DNA from: Neocallimastix lanati (nom. inval.)
Taxonomy: Eukaryota; Neocallimastigomycota; Neocallimastigomycetes; Neocallimastigales; Neocallimastigaceae
Length of the DNA: 64,000 nucleotides
NCBI GenBank assembly: GCA_016946835.1
Contig: JACVTC010000234.1
Span: forward strand, 10,001 to 74,000
Reading direction: 5' to 3'
Under the pieces are notes generated by a model, which saw only the letters and a program-made list of their open reading frames with translations, did not search any database and was not told the origin of the DNA. The stretch's first letter is position 1. Every line of letters begins with the position of its first letter. Both the position numbers and the translations under genes were made by a program. Positions 34,432 through 46,140 of this stretch are shown piece by piece.

Positions 34432-36209
34432 TGGGGTTAGTTATAGATAACATTGATATGCGTGAAACATTTAAAGGTTTACTTGAAGAAAAATATTTTA
34501 TAGATAAATCAAATATAATAAATGATTTTAATAAATTAATTAATAGAAATTCTGAAAAATATGTGTGTATTACAAAACCAAGAAGATTTGGTAAAACTTC
34601 AATAGCAGCAATGTTAGTAATGTATTATAGTAAAAGTATTGATTCTAAAGAAATATTTGATAAATTAAAAGTATCCAAAGGAAAAAGTTCTGATATTAAA
34701 GAGAAAGAAAACGAAATTAAACAATATAAAGAATATCAAGGAAAATATCATACAATATATTTAGACTTATCAAAGAATGTTTTTTCTTTCGAAACTTTAG
34801 ACGCATTCATATCTTCAATTAATATGGAATTAAAAACAGATATTGAAGAACTATACCCTAATTCTAAAGTATTAAATGCATATAAAGATAATATAGTTTA
34901 TAATTTAAAAAAATTATATTTAGAAACAGATAAAAAGTTTATTCTTGTTATTGATGAATGGGACTATATAATCACCAATAAAGAGTTTTCAAATAAAGAA
35001 CGCAACAATTATATTAATTTTTTAAAGTATTTAATTAAGGATAATTCCTTTTTAGCCTTTGTTTATATGACAGGAATAACACCAATTGCAAAGGAATTAT
35101 CTCAGTCTACATTAAATTGTTTTTCGGAATATACTATGTTAAATGATGATCAATATTATGAATATTTTGGATTTACGGAAGAAGAAGTTCAAGAGCTATG
35201 TAGTAAAAATAAAAATTTAACCTTTGAAGATTTAGAAAGTTGGTATAATGGATATAAATCGTATGATGGTAAAAAAATTTTTAATACATGGTCAGTTATT
35301 CATGCATTAAATAAGAATACCATTAAAAATTATTGGTCCCTAACAGGAAGTTTCAATGAAGTAAAAAGAATGATTAATTATGATATCATTGGTGTAAAAG
35401 AAGATATTTTAGAAATGATTAATGGTAATGAAATTGAAGTACAATTAGAAAATTATGGAGTAGAAGATATCCGAAAAGAATCAGAAAATAATGAACCTGT
35501 AAAGGAAGTATTATATTCAAAAATGGTTACTTTTGGATATTTAACATATTATAAAGGAAAAATATCCATTCCAAATGAAGAATTGAAGGAAGAATTTATA
35601 AAGGCTTTAAATGATAAAAAAAGTGATATGCAATATTTCTATGATATGATAAAGAATTCGGATGAAATGTTGGAAGTGACATTACATAAAAATGTCAAAA
35701 GAATGTGTGAAATTTTAGATAAATCACACATGGAAAAAATTAGCCCTGGGGATAGACTAGATCATGGAAATTTAAAACGTGTTATAGATTATTCATATTT
35801 TAATGCACGAGCGAAGTATGATATTAAAGAAGAATCACCCGATGGTCACGGAAGAGCGGATGTTATTTTTCTTCCCAAAGAAAAAAATAAAGTAAATGGA
35901 GAAATTATAATAATTGAATTAAAAGTGAATAGTACAGCAAAAAAAGCTATTAATCAAATACATCAAAAAAAGTATTATAACAATTTAAAAGAAAAAGGAT
36001 ACAATGGAAATGTTCTATTAATTGGAATAAATTACGACCAAAAAGAAGGAAAATATAGTTGCATGATAGAAGAATACGATATAAATATGAAAAAATTATC
36101 AACATCAGAATCAGAAGCTGAAAGGAAAAGGAGAAATGAGCCTGAATCTGATGGTATATATAAAAGATTGAGAAGTAGTGTCGTAAACCCTAAAAAAATT
36201 AATTTATAA
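34431..36209 (+). CDS. Intact AAA-ATPase-like / PD-(D/E)XK nuclease protein (592 aa)
   Basis: The only copy open end to end. Residues 11-60 lead into a P-loop variant, TKPRRFGKTS (48-57). FILVIDEWDY (170-179) is Walker B with Asp-Glu. GFTEEEV (247-253) and WYNGYKSYDGKKIFNTWS (271-288) are typical of the AAA-ATPase-like (PF09820-type) family. The C-terminal domain (about 415-545) has HGRADVIF (Asp477) and IIIIELK (Glu496, Lys498), the PD-(D/E)XK active-site pattern (PF08011-type). The tail (564-582) is basic (ERKRRNE ... KRLR), like a nuclear-localisation signal. The start ATG is the end of a 24-A run and the codon order is AAAATGGGG; the upstream ATG of other copies is followed here by a stop. 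No signal peptide or membrane segment is seen. Cellular role is unknown; DNA cleavage is inferred from the motif only. Confidence 0.9.
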
Positions 36210-36411
36210 TACAGTTAAGATCATAAAGAAATTTTTAAATTGTAAATAATATATAAAAAAATGATTATAGTAAATGAATTTTTTTTATATATAAAAAAAA
36301 AATTTATAATATAATAATTAATAATTTTTTTTTTTAATAAAAGTTGTAAGAAATAACTAATCAAATGTTTTAGAAATAAATAAAATTTTTTTTAATTGAT
36401 TATATTATATT

Positions 36412-36451
<40 letters not shown>

Positions 36452-36589
36452 CATAGAAGTCAAAAAATAAAATAAACCATTTGAAATAAAATTAAATTAT
36501 GTGTTTTTTATTTTATTTATTTATTTTTTTTTTTTTTTTTTTTTTTTTGATATTTTTATTTTCATCAATTGTATTATATTTTTCAATAA
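36210..36589. other. 3' flank with long T runs
   Basis: Conserved 3' flank of the unit, expanded by T homopolymers at 36417-36450 and 36521-36548. No gene is seen; short Phe-rich frames here are homopolymer artefacts. Confidence 0.55.
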
Positions 36590-36960
36590 TTTTGGAAAAT
36601 ACCAAGCAGTTACGTACAGTGAATTTACTAATTGTCTTTTTTTGTTATTTCAAAATATATGTAAGAGGAATTTCACTGATGAATGAAATTCGGTATCCAT
36701 TCTTTCAGCTCTTAAGAAAGAGGAATTATTAAATTGCAACAATTATAGTTATATTTTTATTCATTATTGTATGATTTAAAATCCTTTCTAAAAATTTTAA
36801 CCAAAATATTATAGGACTCCACTAATTCAAATGGTATCATCAGACCTAAATAATTTGATTCTTTAATAAGAAATAAAATGTTAGTTTAATTTTTTCTCTT
36901 TAAGAAATACTCCAAAAAAAAAACAAATAATAATAAATTCTCATATATTACGGTTCTTGA

Positions 36961-37001
<41 letters not shown>

Positions 37002-37090
37002 AAAACTCAATTCCAAACTTTTACATTCTTACAAATTTCAGTAAAGTGAATGACTTTAACTAATCACTAACCTTTGTCGTACATTCAAAG
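36590..37090 (+). mobile_element. LINE RT fragment, array copy 3
   Basis: Reads MNEIRYPFFQLLRKRNY at its start and later the same RT scrap as copies 1 and 2. A 40-A tract at about 36963-36999 has expanded inside it. It also has EISLMNEIRYPF, a longer upstream part that is shared with about 52728-52790. Confidence 0.5.
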
Positions 37091-37384
37091 CTCGATCATA
37101 TTTTAATATTTCCAGTATTTTCATTATTTTATCTTATGAGTATATTTTCTTTTTTATTTTTTTTCTTAAATTTTTTATAATCTTTATAAACTTATATATT
37201 ATAAATTGTGTAATAAATAAAAATAAAGTAACGTTTGTGATTGTTCAAAAAAAAAAAAAAAATTTTTTATTTTATGAAATATTTAAGCATTTTATTAAAA
37301 TAATAAATAAATAAAAGGCAAGTAGTATTGAGTTTTTAATAATAAAAATTAAAAAATTTTTCTAGCAAATCATTAACAAAGATA

Positions 37385-37927
37385 AAATTTAATTAAATAA
37401 AAAAATATCCACAATGATATGGACTGTTTTTCCAGGTCCATGGAAGGTTGATGGAAAAGGAATAGCCTTTATCAGGCGTACTAATTACAGTTTTCTATGA
37501 TTTTGATGATGATAATTTATGGTTATCCTTTCTAAACTGGTTTATAGTTCGAAGATTGTAAATTGAAATACTGGAAGACTGTTGAAAGTGAACCCGATGT
37601 TTTATATTGTTTTAAATTGGATATGTTGAAACTTTGGAGTTGTATTATTATTATTATTGTGTAGTTCCAAAATTTTTAATCTCTTTCATGGTTGAGGACA
37701 CAAAAATAAAAGAAATAAAAATAAAACCTCATAGAATAACCTTTGTAGATATCTGATTAACACTGATGCTATATCAGGAATCAATTACTTGAGAAAACAA
37801 CGGCTTCTTTCTTAAACGAATCACCAATGGTTCCTATTTAGTAAACATAAAAACACTGTTATCAGGAGCGCCAATGCTAAAAAAAGAACCATTAAACAAG
37901 CAAGGAGTACTAGAATCCATATCGCTC
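37385..37927. repeat. Block X, copy 3 (with hydrophobic minus-strand reading)
   Basis: Lacks the long A/T run of other copies, so the minus strand stays open as WILVLLACLMVLFLALALL followed by ITVFLCLLNRNHW. This looks like a signal anchor or membrane helix. It is fused at 37928 directly to a truncated ATPase gene. Confidence 0.5.
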
Positions 37928-39349
37928 TAAATGTTTTTTCTTTCGAAACTTTAAACGAATTTAAATCTTCAATTAATATGAAATTAAAAACAGATTTTGA
38001 AGAACTGTATCCTAATTCTGAAATATTAAATAAATATGATGATGATGATGTAGTAGTAAATTTAAAAAAATTATATTTTGAAACAAATAAAAAGTTCATT
38101 CTTATTATTGATGAATGGGATTACATAATTACAAATAAAAAGTTTTCAGTTGAAGAACACGATAATTATATTATTTTTTTAAGGTATTTAATTAAAGATC
38201 GTTCCTATTTAGCCTTTGTTTTTATGACAGGAATAACAGCAATTACGAAGAAATTATCTCAGTCTTCATTAAAATGTTTTTCGGAATATACTATGATAAA
38301 TGATAAAAATTATTACAAATATTTTGGATTTACGGAAAAAGAAATTCATAAGCTATGTGAAAAAATAAAAATTTAACCTTTGAAAATTTAAAAAGCTGGT
38401 ATAATGGATATAAATCGTATAATGGTGAAAAAATTTTTAATACATGGTCAGTTATTCAAGCATTAAATTTGAATATCATTGAAAATTATTGGTCACAAAC
38501 ACAAAGCTTAAATGAGCTGAAAAAAATGATTAATTATGATATCGTTGGCGTAAAAGAAGATATTTTAGAATTGATTAATGGTAATGAAATTGAAATTCAA
38601 TTAGAAAATTATGGAGTAGAAGATATCCGAAAAGTATCAGAAGAAGAAGAACATGTAAAGGAAATATTTTATTCAAAAATGGTTACTTTTGGATATTTAA
38701 CATACTATAATGGAAAAATATCCATTCCAAATAAAGAATTGAAGGAAGAATTTATAAAGGCTTTAAACGATAAAGAAAGTGATATGCAATATTTCTATAA
38801 TATGATAAAGAATTCGGATGAAATGTTGGAAGTGACATTACATAAAAATGTCAAAAGAATGTGTGAAATTTTAGATAAATTACACATGGAAAAAATTATT
38901 ATTGAAGATAAACTAGATCATGGAAATTTAAAACGTGTTATGGATTATTCATATTTTAATGCTCGGACGAAGTATGATATTGAAGAAGAATCACCCCGTG
39001 GTCACGGAAGAGCGGATATTATTTTTCTCCCCAAAGGAAAAAATAAAGTAAATGGAGAAATTATAATAATTGAATTAAAAGTGAATAGTACAGCAAAAGA
39101 AGCTATTAATCAAATACATCAAAAAAAATATTATAATGGTTTAAAAAAAAAGGATATTATAGAAATATTTTATTAATTGGAATAAATTACGACCAGAAAA
39201 AAGTAAAATATAGTTGCGTAATAGAAGAATACAATAACAAAATAAAATTATTATCAACATCAGAATCAGAAGCTGAGAGGAAAAGGAGCAATGAACTTGA
39301 AATTATTAGAAAAAATAAAAGATTGAGGGTAAGTAGTAGTAAACCATAA
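37928..39349 (+). pseudogene. 5'-truncated AAA-ATPase-like / PD-(D/E)XK gene
   Basis: Begins at the NVFSFETLNEF segment (about residue 116 of the intact copy), so the P-loop is missing. Walker B (FILIIDEWDY) is kept. Frame lesions lie near 38363 (lost bases in CEKINKNLTF) and near 39150 (A-run change in GLKKKGYYG). The nuclease core HGRADIIF ... GEIIIIELK is intact. The junction with block X at 37927/37928 is a deletion or recombination breakpoint. Leader and start codon are absent. Confidence 0.75.
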
Positions 39350-39857
39350 AATAATTAATTTCGAATACTATTAAAATAATAAAAAAACTTTTAAATTGTA
39401 AATTATATATGAAAAAATGATTAAAGTAAATAAATTTTTTTTTATATATAATAAAACTTTTATAATATAATAATTAATAAATTTATTTAATAAAAATTGT
39501 AAGAAATAAGTAATCAACGACAGAATCAGGAGCTGAAAGGAAAAGGAGCAATGAACTTGAAATTACGTGGAGCAATACCTTCCTTGTTTTTTAAAAGATT
39601 TTGACAATGACTCCTGGATCAAGTGGTTGTACTTAGCTAAATTTTACTACTTTAATTCAATACATGCTGTTAAAGTTATTCTTATTGCTAAAGAAAAACC
39701 AGATTTTATTTTTTTTTTTATCCCAAAGAAAAAAATGAAGTAAAAAGAGAAATTATAATAATGGAATTAATTAAATAATTAAATAAAAACATCCGAAATA
39801 AAATTTTTTTATTTTACGAATTTTTTAATATAATAAAATTTTAAATACATTTTTTAA
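39350..39857. other. Mosaic spacer: 3' tail duplicate, unknown insert, ATPase scrap
   Basis: 39516-39566 repeats the gene tail (CAGGAGCTGAAAGGAAAAGG). 39567-39662 is a less AT-rich piece found nowhere else in the window (reading FFKRF.. or KDFDNDSWIKWLYLAKFYYF). 39663-39780 is a scrap of the older-layer ATPase pseudogene (VKVILIAKEKPDFI), ending MELIK-type. It looks like a patchwork left by rearrangement. Confidence 0.5.
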
Positions 39858-39882
39858 TACGTAAATTTTATACAATTACGTA
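39858..39882. promoter_or_regulatory. Conserved palindrome TACGTAA-N11-TTACGTA
   Basis: Perfect arms, 351 bp before the 40209 start codon. Confidence 0.5.
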
Positions 39883-40208
39883 GTTTATTAATAAAGGAAG
39901 AAAAAAAATGATTGGTAAAAAATATTAAAAATATTTAATACTTCATTTATATTTAATTTGATATTGTTTGATAAATTAATATTATATAAGAAAATAAAAA
40001 TATTTTCAAATAAAATATTTTATTATTAAAATTTTAATTTTTATTTGAAAAGTAGTGGATATATAAAAATACAAGTTTTAATTATTTATTTATTTATTTA
40101 TTTTATTTGATTATATACTCACTATTTTGTTAATATGTTCATAATAAATAAATTTAAATCATTACAAGAAAAAAAAAAAAAAAAGGGTTTATTCTTGATA
40201 ATGGAGAA

Positions 40209-41946
40209 ATGTATGAATTATATAAAGGTTTACTTGAAGAAAAATATTTTGTAGATAAATCAAATATAATAAATGATTTTAATAAATTAATTAATAAAAA
40301 TTCTGAAAAATATGTGTGTATTACAAAACCCAGAAGATTTGGTAAAACTTCAATAGCAGCCATGTTAGTAACGTATTATAGTAAAAATATTGATTCTAAA
40401 GAAATATTTGATAAATTAAAAGTATCCAAAGGAAAAAGTTCTGATAATAAAGAGAAAAAAAACGAAATTAAACAATATAAAGAATTTCAAGGAAAATATC
40501 ACACCATATATTTAGATTTATCAAGCAATGTTTTTTCTTTCGAAACTTTAAACGCATTCATATCTTCAATTAATAGGAAATTAAAAAGAGATATTAAAAA
40601 ACTATTTCCTAACTCTGAAGTATTAAAGGAATATGATGATGATATAGTTTATAATTTACAAAATTTATATTTAGAAAACGATAAAAAGTTTATTCTTATT
40701 ATTGATGAATGGGACTACATAATCACCAGTAAAAAGTTTACAGATAAAGAACGCAAAGAATATATTAATTTTTTGAAGTATTTAATTAAAGATCATACCT
40801 ATTTAGTCTTTGTTTGTATGACAGGAACAACAGCAATTGCAAAGGAATTATCTCAATCTACATTAAATTGTTTTAGGGAATATACTATGTTAAATGATAA
40901 AAAATATTATAAATATTTTGGATTTACGGAAGAAGAAGTTCAAGAGCTATGTAGTAAAAATAAAAATTTAACCTTTGAAGATTTAGAAAGTTGGTATAAT
41001 GGATATAAATCGTATGATGGTAAAAAAATTTTTAATACATGGTCAGTTATTCATGCATTAAATTCGGATATCATTGAAAATTATTGGTCACAAACAGGAG
41101 GTTTCAATGAGGTGAAAAGAACGATTGATTTTGATATCGTTGGTGTTAAAGAAGATATTTTAGAATTGATTAATGGTAATGAAATTGAAATAAAATTAGA
41201 AAATTATGGAGTAGAAGATATCCAAAAAGAATCGGAAGATCAAGTACATATGAAGGAAATATTATATTCAAAAATGGTTACTTTTGGATATTTAACATAC
41301 TATAAAGGAAAAATATCCATTCCAAATGAAGAATTACGGGAAGAATTTATAAAGTCTTTACGCAATAATAAAAGTGATATGCAATATATCTATGATATGA
41401 TAAAGAATTCGGATGAAATGTTAGAAGTGACATTACATAAAAATGTCAAAAGAATGTGTGAAATTTTAGATAAATCACACATGGAAAAAATTAGCCCTGG
41501 AGATAAACTAGATCATGGAAATTTAAAACGTGTTATAGATTATTTATATTTTAATGCTCGGACGAAGTATGATATTGAAGAAGAATCACCCTGTGGTCAC
41601 GGAAGAGCGGATATTATTTTTCTTCCCAAAGAAAAAAATAAAGTAAATGGAGAAATTATAATAATTGAATTAAAAGTGAATAGTACGGCAAAAGAAGCTA
41701 TTAATCAAATACATCAAAAAAAAATATTATAATGGTTTAAAAAAAAAAGGATATTATGGAAATATTTTATTAATTGGAATAAATTACGACCAGAAAAAAG
41801 TAGAATATAGTTACGTAATAGAAGAATACAATAACAATATGAAATTATTATCAACATCAGAATCAGCTAATAGAAAAAGGAGAAATGAATTTGAAATTAA
41901 TAGTGAAAATAAAAGATTGAGGGGTAGTAGTAGTAGTAAACCATAA
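40209..41946 (+). CDS. AAA-ATPase-like / PD-(D/E)XK nuclease protein, late frameshift
   Basis: Open for 507 aa from ATG 40209 (MYELYKGLLEEKYF) to a stop at 41732. One extra A in the A run of the HQKKYYNG codons causes the stop; homology continues in the next frame to TAA at 41944-41946 (GSSSSKP end). Both ATPase motifs (TKPRRFGKTS, FILIIDEWDY) and the nuclease core (HGRADIIF, GEIIIIELK) precede the shift, so the truncated protein could still hold both active sites. The upstream ATG (40135) lies before a 16-A tract and is out of frame with the body. Confidence 0.85.
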
Positions 41947-42289
41947 AATAATTAATTTCGAATACTATTAAAATAATAAATAAACTTTTAAATTGTAAAT
42001 AATATATAAAAGAATGATTAAAGTAAATTATTTTTTTTTTATATATAATATAAATTTTTTAATATAATAATTAATAATTTTATTTAATAAAAGTTGGAAG
42101 AAATAGCTATTCAAATGTTCTAAAAATAAATGAAAAATTTTTTTATTAATTATATTATATTTTATAAAATTTTTAATTAGAGTCAAAAAATAAAATAAAT
42201 CATTTAAAATTAAAAGAATTTTTTTTTTTTTGTTATTTTTATTTTTATCAATTTTAATATATTTATCAATTATTTAGGAAAATAATAAA
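41947..42289. other. Conserved 3' flank of ATPase unit
   Basis: Nearly the same as 30671-31009; no gene. Confidence 0.55.
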
Positions 42290-42720
42290 TAATTATGTTC
42301 TCTGAATGTGCTACATTTCTTTTTTTTGTACCGATTTATGCACTTCTGTATCCATTCTTTCAATTATTAATAAAGATGACTTATGAAATTGCAATAATTA
42401 CAATAATGAATAAAAATATTATTATAAGATTTAAAATTCTTTCTAAAAATTTTAACCAAAATATTATAGGACTCTACTATTTCAAATGGTATCATCAGAC
42501 CTAAACAATTTGGATTCTGTAATAAGAAATAAAATGTTAGTTTATTTTATTCTCTTTAAGAAATACGCCGAAGAAAACAAATAATAATAAATTCGCATAT
42601 ATTGCAGTTCTTGATATAAGTAAAAAAACTAAGACTAAACTGTTATATACTTAACAAATTTCAGTAATCTGAGAATACATAGTGAATGACTTTAACTAAT
42701 CACTAACCTTTGTCGTACAT
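42290..42720 (+). mobile_element. LINE RT fragment, array copy 4
   Basis: Almost identical to the 31.0-kb fragment (frame 42295-42504 differs by one residue, ALLYPFF versus ALRYPFF), showing recent duplication of the 28.7-32 kb and 40-43.6 kb units. Confidence 0.6.
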
Positions 42721-42984
42721 TCAAAGCTCGATCATATTTTAATGTTTCCAATATTTTCATTATTTTATCTTATATATTTTTTTTTTTATTTTTTTTCTTA
42801 AACTTTTTATAATCTTTATAAACTTATGTATTATTAATTGTGTAATAAATAAATTTAAAGTAACATTTATTCTTGTTCAAAAAAAAAAAAATTTTTTTTT
42901 ATTTTATGTAATATTTAAACATTTTATTAAAATAATAAATAAATAGTAAATAAAAAGCAAGTAATAATGAGTTTTTAATAACAA

Positions 42985-43630
42985 AAATTAAAAAAATTTT
43001 CTAGCAAATCATTATCAAAGATAAAAAAATTTAATTAAATAAAAAAATATCCACAATGATATGGACTGTTTTTCCAGGTCCAAAGAAAGTTGATGGAAAA
43101 GGAATAGTCTGTATCAGGCGTACTAATTATAGTTTTCTATGATAATTTATGGTTATCCTTTCTAAACTGGTTTCTAGTACGAAGATAGTAAATTGAAATA
43201 CTCGAAGACTGTTGAAAGAGAAATTGATGTTTTATATTGTTTTAAACTGGATATGTTGAAACTTTGGAGTTGTATTATTATTATTGTGTATTTCCAAAAT
43301 TTTTAATCTCTTTCAGGGTGGAAGACTCAAAAATATAAGAAATAAAAATAAAACCTCTTGGAATAACCTTTGTGGATGTCAAATTAACACTTATACTATA
43401 TCAGGAATCCAACTTTTTGAAAAACAGCAGTTTTCTTAAACGAAATAATGTTTAACTGTTTCGAATCACCAATGATTCCTATTTAGTAAACATAAAAACA
43501 CTGTTATCAGGAGCGCCAATGCTAATAAAAAAAAAAAACAGTTAAACAAGAAAGGAATACTAGAGTCCATATCGCTCTATATGGTCATGCTACCAAAAGG
43601 AATTAAAATTCCTCTTTTGAAAGTCAATTA
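42985..43630. repeat. Block X, copy 4
   Basis: Full-length copy ending at TTCCTCTTTTGAAAGTC, fused to a short ATPase-pseudogene scrap at 43631. Confidence 0.55.
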
Positions 43631-43997
43631 GATATTATGTGTTAGAGAAACATTCGAAATAAAGAATTGTAAAATATTTATATACGCTTCAAAAAAAAGA
43701 AGTGATAAACTAATATTTATGATTTGATAGAATATTCCAATGAAATGTTGAAAGTGACATTAATTAAAAATGTCAAAATAATGTTGCAAATTTTAGAAAA
43801 TTACACCTGATTGAAAGTATTCCAAAGGAAAAAATTGAATATATATTTTAAAATTAATTATAATAATTTAAGCATACTTTCATGCTCAAATAAAGTATTA
43901 TATTGAAGGAGTAAATGTTAATGAAAGAGCATATCTTATTTTCTTTTACAAAATGAAGTGAATAAAGAAATTACAATAATGGAATTAATTAAATAAT
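43631..43997 (+). pseudogene. 3' scrap of older ATPase-nuclease copy
   Basis: Contains MLKVTLIKNVKIMLQILENY and a MELIK-type end only. The whole ATPase part has been deleted. The same deleted form is found inverted at 47340-47766 and again at 49965-50258, so it spread after the deletion. Confidence 0.65.
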
Positions 43998-44078
43998 TAA
44001 ATAAAAACATTGTCCAAAATAAAATTTTTTTATTTCATTAATTTTTTAATATATTAAAATTTTTAATACATTTTTTAA

Positions 44079-44103
44079 TTCGTAAATTTTATACAATTAC
44101 GTA
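44079..44103. promoter_or_regulatory. Leader palindrome, one-base variant (TTCGTAA-N11-TTACGTA)
   Basis: Same position in the leader, 345 bp before the 44424 start codon. Confidence 0.45.
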
Positions 44104-44390
44104 TTAAAGAAGAAAAAATGATTGGTAAAAATACTAAAAATATTTCATACTTTATTTATATGAAATTTTTAATTTGATGTTTTATGATAATTAATATTTT
44201 TTATTATTTTATAAGAAAATTAAATTATTTTCAAAAAAAAATAGTTTATTATCAATATTTTAATTTTTATTTGAAAAGTTGTGAATATATAAATAAAAAA
44301 AGTTTTATTTTATTTATTTATTTATTTTTTTTTTTGCTAATGTACTTATACATTTGTTAATGAGTTTCTAATAAATATATATAAATTATT

Positions 44391-44423
<33 letters not shown>

Positions 44424-44427
<4 letters not shown>

Positions 44428-45620
44428 GGTTAATTATAGATAACGAAGATATGTGTGAAAAATTTAAAGGTTTACTTGAAGAAAAATATTTTATAGATAA
44501 ATCAAATATAATAAATGATTTTAATAAATTAATTAATAGAAATTCTGAAAAATATGTGTGTATTACAAAACCAAGAAGATTTGGTAAAACTTCAATAGCA
44601 GCCATGTTAGTAATGTATTATAGTAAAAGTATTGATTCTAAAGAAATATTTGATAAATTAAAAGTATCCAAAGGAAAAAGTTCCGATAATAAAGAGAAAG
44701 AAAACGAAATTAAACAATACAAAGAATATCAAGGAAAATATCATACCATATATTTAGACTTATCAAAAAATGTTTTTTCTTTCGAAACTTTAGACGCATT
44801 CATATCTTCAATTAATTGTAAATTAAAAACAGATATTGAAGAACTATTTCCTAACTCTAAAGTATTAAAAGATTATGATGATGATATAGTTTATAATTTA
44901 AAAAAATTATATTTAGAAACCGATAAAAAGTTTATTCTTGTTATTGATGAATGGGACTACATAATCACCAATAAAAAGTTTACAGATAAAGAACGCTATA
45001 ATTATATTGATTTTTTAAAGTATTTAATTAAAGATAATTCCTATTTAGCCTTTGTTTATATGACAGGAATAACACCAATTGCAAAGGAATTATCTCAGTC
45101 TACACTAAATTGTTTTATGGAATATACTATGTTAAATGATGAAAAATATTTCCAATATTTTGGATTTACGGAAGATGAAGTTAATGAGCTATGTGAAATT
45201 AATAAAAATTTAACCTTTGAAAATTTAAGAAGATGGTATAATGGATATAAATCGTATAATGGTAAAAAAATTTTTAATACATGGTCAGTTGTTCGTGCGT
45301 TAAATTCGAATATCATTGAAAATTATTGGTCACCAAATACAAATGAGATGAAAGAAATAATTAATTATGATATCGTTGGTTTTAATGAAGAAATTTTAGA
45401 ATTGATTAATGGTAATACAATTGAAATACAATTAGAAAATTATGGAGTAGAAGATATCCTAAATGAATTAGAAGATATCCTAAATGAATTAGAAGATAAT
45501 GAACATGTAAAGGAAATATTATATTCAAAAATGGTTACTTTTGGATATTTAACATACTATAATGGAAAAATATCCATTCCTAATGAAGAATTAATAAGGA
45601 ATTGGAGAAGTCTTTTATAA
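44424..45620 (+). CDS. ATPase-only copy (398 aa), nuclease domain lost
   Basis: The start ATG ends a 32-A run, the longest in the array. P-loop TKPRRFGKTS and Walker B FILVIDEWDY are intact. An internal tandem duplication gives EDILNELEDILNELED. The frame leaves the family after KISIPNEEL and ends NWRSLL* where the gene joins a LINE scrap at about 45596, so the nuclease domain is absent and about 190 residues are missing. It may act as an ATPase subunit without cleavage or be a dead product of recombination; the sequence does not decide this. Confidence 0.8.
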
Positions 45621-46140
45621 GACTTTTACATTATTACGAATTTCAGTAATCACTAACCTGTGTCGTACATTCAAAACCCAATCATATTTTAGTGTATAAA
45701 TAATTTTAATTAATCTTTTTTTTTTTTGTTTTTAAATAAAGTAAAATTTAACAAAAGATTATTTTTCATTATGCCTAAAAAAAATTCTTTTTTTTTTTTT
45801 TTTTTTTTTGTTTTGTTTTGTTTTTTTGCTTTACCTGTTACATTATTTTAATTAGAAGAGAAAAAAAAAAAAATGCAAAAAAGAAAAAAGAATTTTTATA
45901 TAATATTTTTTTGTATTAAAATTAGTTGAGGCACTTTTACAATAATAAATTAAGTAATAATAAAAAATTTGACTCTAAAATATATATATATTTTTAATAT
46001 TTAATTTCAAGTGTACTTTTTACCTATTTATTTTTTATAATAAAATTAAAAAAATTATGGAAGTGTATTATTCTCTTCTATGTCAAAAAAAAAAAAAAAA
46101 AAAAAAAAAAATATTTTTTCTTTCTATTTTTTTAATATTA
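45606..46140 (+). repeat. Block Y, copy 1
   Basis: Starts with a short LINE scrap (TTTCAGTAATCACTAACC) and then holds a sequence shared with 52800-53430: ATTTTAATTAATCTTTTTTT, AAAGTAAAATTTAACAAAAG, TTTCAAGTGTACTTTTTACC. Long A/T runs are present and no gene is seen. Confidence 0.6.

Noticed and set aside
36499-36732. Two overlapping Phe-rich frames after the intact ATPase gene
   Set aside because: Made by T homopolymers; the only meaningful part is the LINE scrap MNEIRYPFFQLLRK.
40154-40363. Minus-strand frame starting MAAIEVLPNLLGFVIHTYF (also at 44357 and 50565)
   Set aside because: Antisense shadow of the conserved P-loop region; it recurs only because the ATPase gene recurs.
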